From the NCBI GenBank assembly GCA_964510235.1, contig CAZEBF010000010.1, forward strand, positions 1-30,087: a DNA stretch of 30,087 nt. Direction: 5' to 3'. The DNA is from CAYUUR01 sp964510235. Its GTDB lineage: Bacteria > Patescibacteriota > Saccharimonadia > Saccharimonadales > CAYUUR01. Below the pieces are notes generated by a model. That model saw only the letters and a program-made list of their open reading frames with translations. It ran no database searches and was not told the origin of the DNA. A program made the translations under genes and the position numbers. Of this stretch, positions 24,789-30,087 are shown piece by piece. The first letter of the stretch is position 1. Each line of letters opens with the position of its first letter.

Positions 24789-25072
24789 GACTAACAAATG
24801 TTCTTGCTCAGTTAGTTGACGGTTCTCAGGTTGAGATACCACAGGTCAGCGCCGATAACGCAGATATCATCAATATCACCAATGTAGTTTTTGGTGTGGC
24901 TGGTGCCATTGCCCTGCTCATTATTACAATTGCGGGAACACAATATGTTCTTTCTATGGGTGATCCGCAGAAAACTGCCAAAGCCAAAAACACTATCTTG
25001 TACGCTGTTGTAGGTTTGGTGATTGTGATTGCCAGTTTTGGGATCGCTTCGTTTATTGGGAGAAGCATTTAA
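24785..25072 (+). CDS. Small two-helix VirB2/TrbC-like pilin family protein
   Basis: 95 aa, the shortest of the series. An N-terminal leader of about 30 mostly polar residues without a signal peptide precedes helices at about 30-54 and 70-91. The loop TQYVLSMGDPQKTAKAKNTI and the start of helix 2 (LYAVVGLVIVIASFG) match the sister proteins downstream. It begins in the previous stop (ATGA) after GGAGG, and its own stop overlaps the next start (TAATG), so translation of the series is coupled. Confidence 0.75.
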   Translation: MRLTNVLAQLVDGSQVEIPQVSADNADIINITNVVFGVAGAIALLIITIAGTQYVLSMGDPQKTAKAKNTILYAVVGLVIVIASFGIASFIGRSI

Positions 25073-25464
25073 TGCGCCGTTTTAAGCTCTTGCTGACCGC
25101 TTTTGCTTCTTTTGCGGTGTTGGCATTGAGTGGAGTGACCACATTTGCCCAGAATCCACTAGATAAGGCTTGTAGCACGGGCGTCGGAGCGAGTGACTCA
25201 GCTGCCTGCCAGGACAGGAATAATCTAGATAATCCTGTAGTTGGGCAAGATAGCCTACTACTCCGTGCAGCTGACCTGATCGCTGTTGCGACCGGCGTCA
25301 TCGCCGTAATCGCAATAATTATTGCTGGAATTCGGTTTGCTACTTCTCACGGTGATCCCCAAAGCGTCAATACGGCCAAGAACACAATTCTCTATGCCGT
25401 GATTGGTTTGATTGTAATCGTGGTCGCCAGGGGTATAATTGTATTTGTTGTAAATAACATATAA
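25072..25464 (+). CDS. Small secreted two-helix VirB2/TrbC-like pilin family protein
   Basis: 130 aa. Signal peptide about 1-26 ending TFAQ, then a short head with two Cys (C34, C46), then helices at about 64-88 and 105-127. The linking loop is IRFATSHGDPQSVNTAKNTI, followed by LYAVIGLIVIVVARG. The head plus hairpin arrangement is shared with the two following genes. Coupled to the upstream gene by TAATG. Confidence 0.76.
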   Translation: MRRFKLLLTAFASFAVLALSGVTTFAQNPLDKACSTGVGASDSAACQDRNNLDNPVVGQDSLLLRAADLIAVATGVIAVIAIIIAGIRFATSHGDPQSVNTAKNTILYAVIGLIVIVVARGIIVFVVNNI

Positions 25465-25473
25465 AGGACAGGC

Positions 25474-25890
25474 ATGAAAAAAATTCAAACTCTCATCGTA
25501 GCTGCTCTCACCTTCCTCTCGCTTGGCGTGAGTGGATTGGCTGTGACAGCTCCGGTTACCGTGGACGCCCAGTCCAAGGCTAAAATTTGTGAAGGTGTTG
25601 GTTTAGTGGGTGGTGGTAATGGTTGTGATCAGCCAGCCGACCAACCTTCAGTTAACTCTACTATTGCGAACGCTATCAACATCTTCAGTATTGTAGTTGG
25701 TGTGATTAGCGTCATCATGATCATCATCGGTGGTCTGAAGTATATTACCTCTGCTGGTGATAGCGGTAAAGTGTCAAGCGCCAAAGATACTATTTTGTAC
25801 GCCGTCATTGGGCTGGTGGTTGTTGCATTAGCGCAAGTAATCGTCCGCTTTGTACTCAATACAGTCGTACAAGGCACCCCCGCCCCATAA
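25474..25890 (+). CDS. Small secreted two-helix VirB2/TrbC-like pilin (paralogue of next gene)
   Basis: 138 aa. Signal peptide about 1-33 ending VDAQ, a head with C39 and C51, then helices at about 65-88 and 106-130. The core from INIFSIVVGVISVIMIIIGG through the loop LKYITSAGDSGKVSSAKDTI to the end of helix 2 is nearly identical to the next gene, so the two are recent duplicates. ATG 25474 has AAAGGA about 7 bases upstream. It is followed by 84 bases with a promoter. Confidence 0.8.
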   Translation: MKKIQTLIVAALTFLSLGVSGLAVTAPVTVDAQSKAKICEGVGLVGGGNGCDQPADQPSVNSTIANAINIFSIVVGVISVIMIIIGGLKYITSAGDSGKVSSAKDTILYAVIGLVVVALAQVIVRFVLNTVVQGTPAP

Positions 25891-25912
25891 ACAACCATAA
25901 ACGATTTAGTAC

Positions 25913-25942
25913 TTGCTGCTACCGAAGACACTATGGTATAAA
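25913..25942 (+). promoter_or_regulatory. Candidate promoter of the last pilin-like gene
   Basis: TTGCTG (25913-25918) and TATAAA (25937-25942) are separated by 18 bases. A separate promoter would let this gene be expressed above the rest of the array. The upstream in-frame ATG at 25942 overlaps the -10, which argues against its use as start. Confidence 0.55.
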
Positions 25943-25974
25943 TGAGTCAGCATAAAGAAAGGTTAACGAAACAC

Positions 25975-26385
25975 ATGATCAAGAAACTAAAAGAAGTTCT
26001 CACTGGTGCAGTACTCGTGCTAGTTGCAACCGCTCTGCCATTGGCAGCAGCAGGTGGCGCAGTTAGCGCACAAGCAAGCATTCAAGAAGGTCTCGAAAAA
26101 GGCACTTGTCTTAACACTACAGACACCAACTGTGGTACGGAAGATCCAGAAGATGCAGTTAACACTATCATCACAACGGTCATTAACATTTTCTCACTGG
26201 TTGTCGGTGTGATTTCGGTTGTTATGATCATCATCGGTGGTCTCAAGTACATTACCTCTGGTGGTGACTCGGGCAACGTTTCTGGCGCCAAGAACACTAT
26301 CCTCTACGCCATCATTGGTCTTGTAGTGGTAGCACTTTCCCAGGTAATCGTCCGCTTTGTTCTACAGCGCGTTACCGAAGCCTAA
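25975..26385 (+). CDS. Small secreted two-helix VirB2/TrbC-like pilin, probable major pilin
   Basis: 136 aa. I chose ATG 25975, giving MIKKLKEVLTGAVLVLVATA and a clean signal peptide ending VSAQ. The ATG at 25942 would add 11 polar residues and sits in the promoter. An AAAGG (25957-25962 region) is about 12 bases upstream, somewhat far. The mature head has two Cys (C44 and C53). Two helices (about 67-91 and 108-131) are joined by LKYITSGGDSGNVSGAKNTI. It has its own promoter and a strong terminator directly after it, so it is the best candidate for the most highly expressed pilin of the array (inference). Confidence 0.82.
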   Translation: MIKKLKEVLTGAVLVLVATALPLAAAGGAVSAQASIQEGLEKGTCLNTTDTNCGTEDPEDAVNTIITTVINIFSLVVGVISVVMIIIGGLKYITSGGDSGNVSGAKNTILYAIIGLVVVALSQVIVRFVLQRVTEA

Positions 26386-26404
26386 TACTGTAAGCCGTAT
26401 TGTT

Positions 26405-26435
26405 AAATCCCCCGTCGTCATGACGGGGGATTTTT
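26405..26435 (+). terminator. Rho-independent terminator of the pilin arm
   Basis: A perfect 10-bp stem, ATCCCCCGTC (26407-26416) with GACGGGGGAT (26422-26431), a 5-base loop and a T run after it. It closes the plus-strand operon 23038-26385. Confidence 0.92.
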
Positions 26436-26467
26436 ATGTCGATACGAACTAGTAAACTTTGGGCAAC

Positions 26468-26491
26468 AAAAACGCCCCATGGGTAGGGGCG
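26468..26491 (-). terminator. Rho-independent terminator of hsp20
   Basis: CGCCCC (26473-26478) and GGGGCG (26486-26491) form a hairpin. On the minus strand it is followed by TTTTT (26472-26468). It lies 25 bases after the hsp20 stop. A T run on the other side (26495-26500) could make it work in both directions. Confidence 0.8.
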
Positions 26492-26516
26492 CGAATTTTT
26501 GCGTGAAGGTTATTCC

Positions 26517-26999
26517 CTAAAGGACCTGGATCTTCTTAACCGTATCTTGCTTAAGCTTCTTAAAGCTAATAGTCAAAACACCGTCTTTGAGGACTGCTTC
26601 TACTTCATCTTCTTTGACTGGTACTGGTAATGCAATGCTGCGAGAGAACTCGCCCCAGTAACATTCTTGTACAAAGTAGTTCTCTACATCTTCTTCTGTG
26701 CCAGCAGATAGAGTTCCACGAACACTCAGTGTGTTGTCGGAAATACTAACGTCAAGGTCACCCTTGTTTACCCCTGCTGTGCGTGCTTTTACGACCAAAC
26801 GGTCTTTCGTTTCATAGACGTCGACCGCTAATTGGCCAGGAACTGCTTCTTCTTCATCCCATTCGTCAGCTGGTGCATCCTGGGTAGGTGCTGCTGCGGC
26901 TGGTGCGTCGCTGGTCGTTGGAAGGTCATCATCGCCCAAAAAAGCGGCGGTCAACTCATCCTCCATTAACAGATCGTCATCACGGTTGCGTCGTGCCAT
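26517..26999 (-). CDS. Small heat shock protein, Hsp20/alpha-crystallin family
   Basis: 160 aa chaperone that holds unfolding proteins in large oligomers. Residues 1-53 are acidic and Ala/Pro-rich and probably disordered. The alpha-crystallin domain (about 54-150) shows VDVYETKDRLVVKARTAGV, then DVSISDNTLSVRGTL and the end motif VLKDGVLTISFKK. A C-terminal IQV-type tail (KKIQVL) can serve as the I-x-I/V oligomer contact. ATG 26999 has GGAGGG 6 bases upstream, one of the best ribosome sites in the window. I saw no CIRCE element. A TATACT at 27031-27026 may be its -10. Confidence 0.94.
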   Translation of the reverse strand: MARRNRDDDLLMEDELTAAFLGDDDLPTTSDAPAAAAPTQDAPADEWDEEEAVPGQLAVDVYETKDRLVVKARTAGVNKGDLDVSISDNTLSVRGTLSAGTEEDVENYFVQECYWGEFSRSIALPVPVKEDEVEAVLKDGVLTISFKKLKQDTVKKIQVL

Positions 27000-27046
27000 T
27001 GTTACCCTCCACGTACATCGTGCTTAGTATATTTTAGTCGTTTTGT

Positions 27047-27074
27047 TTGACCCTAGTATATCCCACACTATAAA
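27047..27074 (+). promoter_or_regulatory. Candidate promoter of comF
   Basis: TTGACC (27047-27052) and TATAAA (27069-27074), 16-base spacer, give a leader of roughly 64 bases. A second hexamer, TATCAT (27132-27137), lies 7 bases before the comF ATG and could give a leaderless form. Confidence 0.5.
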
Positions 27075-27144
27075 ACATACGCAACGTCTAGAGGTAGGTA
27101 TTTACAACATAATAATAACAACACTCTGTAGTATCATAGAGCTT

Positions 27145-27804
27145 ATGCTGGAAGCAATAATTCGGGTGCTTGCTCCCCACTACTGTATTTGCTGCGGAAC
27201 GGAAGATTCGTTATTGTGCGACGCATGTCGGATGGCGGAATTACGACCTGTACCCTCTCGGTGCTATAGTTGTTTGAAGTTAACTCAGGATCATGCAGTC
27301 TGCAAAAGTTGCCGGCGCCACGGCCCACTAGCAAATGTGTGGGCAGGCGCAGAGTACACAGAAATCCCCAAACAACTTATCCACCGTTTGAAGTTTGAAC
27401 GGGCGCGAGCTGGTCATGTACCAATCGCCAAACAGCTGCACGAGACACTGCCCTACCATGCATTTACAGTTGTGCCAATCCCCACCGCAACCAGTCGAAT
27501 GCGCCAAAGAGGCTACGATCAGTCAAAACTAATTGCACGTCAGTTTGCCTTGCTCCGCCAGCTCCCCTATCAAGAGTTGCTTGAGCGTCGTGGCCAGGCG
27601 CGTCAGGTTGGCGCCGAGCGAGCGGTGCGCATGAGTCAAGCCCAATCTTTCTTTCAGGCTAAGCCAAGGGTGTCGTTTCCAAAGACTGTCCTATTGATTG
27701 ATGATGTGCTGACTACCGGTGCTACGGTACAGGCCGCAGCCAAGTGTCTAAAAACCGCCGGTGTGAGAACAGTCTACGCCGCCACCTTCGCCCAGAAACA
27801 ATAA
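27145..27804 (+). CDS. comF: ComF family phosphoribosyltransferase-like protein
   Basis: 219 aa, the usual ComF length. An N-terminal zinc-ribbon region has CxxC pairs at C14/C17, C25/C28, C40/C43 and C53/C56. The C-terminal part is a type I phosphoribosyltransferase fold with VLLIDDVLTTGAT (about 182-194), the PRPP-binding motif, and the VPIPTATSRMRQRGYDQS stretch typical of ComF. ComF helps single-stranded DNA import in competent bacteria. An earlier in-frame ATG at 27043 would add 34 residues that do not look like ComF and lies upstream of the best promoter, so I rejected it. No good Shine-Dalgarno precedes 27145. Confidence 0.92.
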   Translation: MLEAIIRVLAPHYCICCGTEDSLLCDACRMAELRPVPSRCYSCLKLTQDHAVCKSCRRHGPLANVWAGAEYTEIPKQLIHRLKFERARAGHVPIAKQLHETLPYHAFTVVPIPTATSRMRQRGYDQSKLIARQFALLRQLPYQELLERRGQARQVGAERAVRMSQAQSFFQAKPRVSFPKTVLLIDDVLTTGATVQAAAKCLKTAGVRTVYAATFAQKQ

Positions 27805-27814
27805 ACAGATCACC

Positions 27815-27850
27815 AAAAAGTAAACGACCAAGAGTTTCTGGGTCGTTTAC
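27815..27850 (-). terminator. Rho-independent terminator after the tRNA remnant
   Basis: A 10-bp perfect stem, GTAAACGACC (27820-27829) with GGTCGTTTAC (27841-27850), followed on the minus strand by TTTTT (27819-27815). The stem could also slow transcription coming from comF, whose stop is 11 bases away, but there is no T run on that side. Confidence 0.8.
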
Positions 27851-27853
27851 TGC

Positions 27854-27919
27854 TGGCGGAGAGGGTGGGATAACGCACATTCGTCGAATGACCGAACCGC
27901 ATTGGGTTCGAATCCCACC
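27854..27919 (-). pseudogene. Degenerate tRNA-Ser remnant
   Basis: Bases 27854-27871 are identical to 27968-27985, the 3' end of the intact tRNA-Ser(UGA) including CCA, and the remnant also has its own terminator. The rest of the gene is scrambled. The T-arm is broken, no anticodon arm folds, and a second T-arm-like piece (27904-27919) sits in inverted orientation. It reads as a decayed duplicate tRNA gene. I could not fold a working cloverleaf on either strand. Confidence 0.5.
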
Positions 27920-27929
27920 GTTTTCAGAC

Positions 27930-27962
27930 AAAAACAAATGACCTACCATAGGCAGGTCATTT
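27930..27962 (-). terminator. Rho-independent terminator of tRNA-Ser(UGA)
   Basis: A 9-bp stem, AAATGACCT (27936-27944) with AGGTCATTT (27954-27962), followed on the minus strand by G and TTTTT (27934-27930). It lies 5 bases after the encoded CCA. Confidence 0.85.
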
Positions 27963-27966
27963 CTTC

Positions 27967-28057
<91 letters not shown>

Positions 28058-28273
28058 TTATTGAGTATCTGTGAGCGCTTCGAGCGCCACATCTGCAACT
28101 TGTTTGACCGTCTGTGTCTTTAGAAAGTCAGCCAAGTCTTCCTGGTTACGAACATCTGGCGGCAGAACCAGGTGAACCCGTTTTTTAGGAGCAAAACCAA
28201 TACCTCGGACACTTACGTTCTGGTAACTTCCCTCACCAGCCATTACAGTTGGATCTGTTTCATTACGATGCAT
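28058..28273 (-). CDS. Small hypothetical protein between two tRNA-Ser genes
   Basis: 71 aa, no family recognised. The start is strongly supported: ATG 28273 has AAGGAG 8 bases upstream after an A-rich run. Residues 1-25 are polar. Then comes KKRVHLVLPPDVRNQEDLAD, which looks like a strand plus helix similar to ribbon-helix-helix proteins, and a C-terminal helix (about 50-69). No signal peptide or membrane helix. The stop codon TAA (28060-28058) touches the first base of tRNA-Ser(UGA), so the ORF is probably transcribed together with both tRNA genes and freed by tRNA processing. A DNA-binding or translation-linked role is only a guess. Confidence 0.7.
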   Translation of the reverse strand: MHRNETDPTVMAGEGSYQNVSVRGIGFAPKKRVHLVLPPDVRNQEDLADFLKTQTVKQVADVALEALTDTQ

Positions 28274-28319
28274 TGTTTAACTCCTTTTTTTTGGTTGGGC
28301 CATGAACCATAAAGGCACA

Positions 28320-28412
28320 TGGCGGAGAGAGAGGGATTCGAACCCTCGCTGGAACTCTCGCCCCACTAACGATTTAGCAAACCGTCCCCTTCAGCCACTT
28401 GGGTACCTCTCC
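28320..28412 (-). tRNA. tRNA-Ser (GCU anticodon)
   Basis: Acceptor GGAGAGG pairs with TCTCTCC (one G-U) followed by G and encoded CCA (28322-28320). The anticodon arm ACGGT-TTGCTAA-ATCGT gives GCT. Long variable arm and T-arm GAGGG-TTCGAAT-CCCTC. Class II serine tRNA, 93 bases with CCA. No terminator follows it, so transcription likely continues into the small ORF. Confidence 0.96.
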
Positions 28413-28508
28413 GTACTGAGCTATATTGTTAACGACTACGGCTTATGTAGGCTATATGAGCTTTACCTTGGCCGTAGCACCACACCCAAAAAACGCGTAA
28501 CAGAGGAG

Positions 28509-28517
28509 ATTATACCA
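28509..28517 (-). promoter_or_regulatory. Candidate extended -10 promoter for the tRNA-Ser unit
   Basis: On the minus strand TGGTATAAT is a perfect extended -10 (TGnTATAAT). It lies about 97 bases before the tRNA-Ser(GCU) 5' end, far for a tRNA promoter, and no convincing -35 is present. No better candidate was found in the 165-base gap 28413-28577. Confidence 0.35.
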
Positions 28518-28542
28518 GATTATGTCGGTTTTTGTATCTGTT

Positions 28543-28571
28543 TTTACGTTTAAGTCACGCTCCTGTACAAT
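28543..28571 (+). promoter_or_regulatory. Candidate leaderless promoter of the two-helix membrane protein gene
   Basis: TTTACG (28543-28548) and TACAAT (28566-28571) with a 17-base spacer. The ATG begins 7 bases after the -10, exactly where transcription should start. Confidence 0.5.
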
Positions 28572-28577
28572 AAGCGT

Positions 28578-29126
28578 ATGCAAGATGAGCCCGTATCACC
28601 ACAGCAGTGGCAGTTTCAACCCGAACAACCACAGCCGGACGAAGAACAGTATTCACCTGTCGCTGAAGTGCCTCAAGTAGCCTGGACGGCCTCAGAGTTT
28701 TTAGCTCACCAAAAGAATGGTGGCTGGTATATGATTCTGACGGGCGGCGCCGTGGTTACCTCCGTACTGATCTACTTTTTGACCCGTGACATGATATCTA
28801 GTGCGGTTATCTTGATGGTCGCAGCTTTGCTCGGAGCCGCCGCCGCACGAAAGCCGCGTACGTTGAGCTATCAGCTTACAAACCAAGGCTTGCATATCGG
28901 CCCAAAGCTATACCCATACAACGACTTCAAAGCCTTCTCAGTTATTAACGAAGGTGCTATCAACTCTATCTTACTGCTACCAATGAAGCGGTTTTTGCCC
29001 GCAGTTACTGTTTATTACGCCCCAGAAGATGAGCAAAAAATCCTGGATGTGCTAAGCCAAGCCCTGCCCTACGAGCAACGCGATCAAGACCCCATTGATC
29101 GCTTCATGCAACGCATCCGCTTCTAA
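28578..29126 (+). CDS. Two-helix membrane protein, unknown function
   Basis: 182 aa. A Gln/Glu/Pro-rich N-terminal tail (1-35) precedes WTASEFLAHQKNGGWYMI, then two transmembrane helices (about 50-68 and 72-90) and a cytoplasmic alpha+beta part (about 92-160) with LSYQLTNQGLHIGPKLYPYN, which resembles the PH-like or DUF-type domain seen after a membrane hairpin in many small bacterial proteins. I recall similar proteins in CPR genomes but cannot name a function. No ribosome-binding site lies before the ATG, while a -10 is 6 bases upstream. It lies just before folC with a 30-base gap. Confidence 0.8.
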   Translation: MQDEPVSPQQWQFQPEQPQPDEEQYSPVAEVPQVAWTASEFLAHQKNGGWYMILTGGAVVTSVLIYFLTRDMISSAVILMVAALLGAAAARKPRTLSYQLTNQGLHIGPKLYPYNDFKAFSVINEGAINSILLLPMKRFLPAVTVYYAPEDEQKILDVLSQALPYEQRDQDPIDRFMQRIRF

Positions 29127-29144
29127 GTTTTACCCCTAGAGCGG

Positions 29145-29150
29145 TATACT
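29145..29150 (+). promoter_or_regulatory. Candidate -10 element of folC (leaderless)
   Basis: TATACT lies 6 bases before the GTG start of folC, so transcription would begin at the G of GTG. The -35 region is poor. There is no Shine-Dalgarno between it and the start. Confidence 0.45.
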
Positions 29151-29156
29151 ACATCT

Positions 29157-30087
29157 GTGAATACGATTTTGACTCTAGAAGACGCCGACCATGTACTAAA
29201 GCAGTTCATACCCCACACCGACAAAAAAGAACGCTACACACTGGAACGCATGCGCACCTTAATGCAACTACTTGGTGACCCGCAGAATCAACTCCGAGTT
29301 ATTCACGTAGCAGGAACCTCAGGGAAAACGTCGACCAGCTACTACCTAACAGGCTTGCTGCGAGCCAGCGGTTACTCTGTTGGATTGTCTATTTCGCCCC
29401 ATATTGATGCAGTGAGTGAACGCGCCCAAATCAACTTATCTCCTCTCCCTGAAGCGGAGTATTGCCGGGAGCTTTCGGTTTTTCTGGCTACCATCCAAGA
29501 TTTTGATATTCGGCCAACCTACTTTGAGGTGCTTGTGGCGTTTGCTTTCTGGCTGTTCGCAAAGCAGCAGGTTGATTATGCGGTGATTGAAGTAGGTCTA
29601 GGCGGTCTGCTCGATGGCACAAACGTAATCGATCGAGCGGATAAAGTTTGCGTTATAACTGATATTGGCCTCGACCATACCGAGATACTTGGGGACACAA
29701 TCAAACAGATTGCCGCACAGAAAGCAGGCATAATCCAAGATGATAACACCGTCTTTATGCTCAGACAGAGCTCAGAGGTTGAGGCAGTTGTTCGTCGGCA
29801 GGCTGACCAACACCACGCCCAGCTGCATATTCAGTCTGCCCAGCCGCCATCAGACCAGTCGTTTCTAGATCGTAATTTGTCGCTCGCTACTACAGTGGTC
29901 AACGCTTTGCTCCAGCTTGATGATCGCCCGCAACTCACACCTGAGCAGGCTTCGAGTGTCTCCAAGATGCAGATTCCTGGTCGAATGGAGACTGTTGCCT
30001 ATCAAGGCAAAAAGGTTATTCTCGACGGTGCACATAACGCCCAGAAAATTCTGGCACTCGTCCGGTCTTTGCAGCTACAGACGCCTA
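29157..30087 (+). CDS. folC: Folylpolyglutamate synthase / Mur ligase family protein (3' end beyond window)
   Basis: Translated by hand: 310 codons are open up to the window edge. ATP-dependent ligase that adds glutamate to folates (and in many bacteria to dihydropteroate). P-loop VAGTSGKTST has GTSGKT at 53-58. EVGLGGLLDGTN is at 145-156, DHTEILG at 173-179 and the lysine of QKAGI at 189, the site carbamylated in Mur ligases. The C-terminal domain begins near MQIPGRME and reaches LDGAHN before the edge. The start is the GTG at 29157. No ATG or Shine-Dalgarno is near, and a -10 lies 6 bases upstream. Whether this organism makes folate cannot be judged from the window. Confidence 0.92.
   Translation, partial: MNTILTLEDADHVLKQFIPHTDKKERYTLERMRTLMQLLGDPQNQLRVIHVAGTSGKTSTSYYLTGLLRASGYSVGLSISPHIDAVSERAQINLSPLPEAEYCRELSVFLATIQDFDIRPTYFEVLVAFAFWLFAKQQVDYAVIEVGLGGLLDGTNVIDRADKVCVITDIGLDHTEILGDTIKQIAAQKAGIIQDDNTVFMLRQSSEVEAVVRRQADQHHAQLHIQSAQPPSDQSFLDRNLSLATTVVNALLQLDDRPQLTPEQASSVSKMQIPGRMETVAYQGKKVILDGAHNAQKILALVRSLQLQTP

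Noticed and set aside
25942..25974. ATG 25942 as start of the last pilin-like gene
   Set aside because: It overlaps the -10 hexamer and puts polar residues before an otherwise normal signal peptide.
5440..26385. Integrated conjugative element
   Set aside because: No integrase, relaxase, coupling protein, direct-repeat att sites or change of composition is seen, and the locus sits between core genes.
24426..26385. Small two-helix proteins as holins or toxins
   Set aside because: Signal peptides, the shared GD...AK loop, tandem paralogy and the VirB4/VirB6 context fit VirB2/TrbC-like pilins better.

Overview
The window looks like a chromosomal replication-origin region of a Patescibacteria/CPR bacterium, most likely Candidatus Saccharibacteria (TM7). 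The gene order yidC-rnpA-rpmH | dnaA-dnaN-recF is the usual bacterial oriC neighbourhood. The type IV secretion-like locus beside it, built from PrgI, a TraC-like protein, VirB4, a VirB6-like channel and small two-helix pilin-like proteins, is of the kind known from Saccharibacteria. The taxonomic call is from recognition, not from a search. Translation uses the standard bacterial code, with TGA as a real stop.

Layout. 1-1338 (minus): yidC (cut by the window edge), rnpA and rpmH. 1339-1660: divergent promoters and DnaA boxes. 1661-5439 (plus): dnaA, an origin segment with DnaA boxes, a DnaA-trio and an AT-rich stretch, then dnaN and recF. 5440-22900 (minus): ten genes in tight succession. In transcription order these are two paralogous secreted/anchored proteins, a VirB6-like channel, an orphan arginine-rich protein, PrgI, a TraC-like VirB4 N-terminal protein, a VirB4 ATPase, two giant modular cell-wall enzymes and a membrane-anchored PEGA/propeller-like protein. 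23038-26385 (plus, divergent): a membrane-anchored protein, a Cys-rich protein with a pilin-like C-terminus, and five small two-helix pilin-like proteins, closed by a strong terminator. 26517-30087: hsp20, comF, two serine tRNA genes flanking a small ORF, a tRNA remnant, a two-helix membrane protein and the start of folC.

The two divergent arms (5440-22900 and 23038-26385) read as one envelope-spanning machine. VirB4 supplies ATPase activity. VirB6 and PrgI supply the inner-membrane part. The VirB2/TrbC-like proteins supply a filament or pore. The wall enzymes together carry an amidase domain, an M23 and an M74 peptidase domain, two SGNH hydrolase domains and perhaps a muramidase, and could cut peptidoglycan. 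No relaxase, VirD4 coupling protein, VirB11 ATPase, integrase or att site is visible here, so conjugative transfer is not supported by this window. DNA uptake, or attachment to and attack on a host cell, are possible jobs, but that is inference. Several genes have a -10 hexamer only 6-10 bases before the start codon and no usable ribosome-binding site, which suggests leaderless mRNAs.
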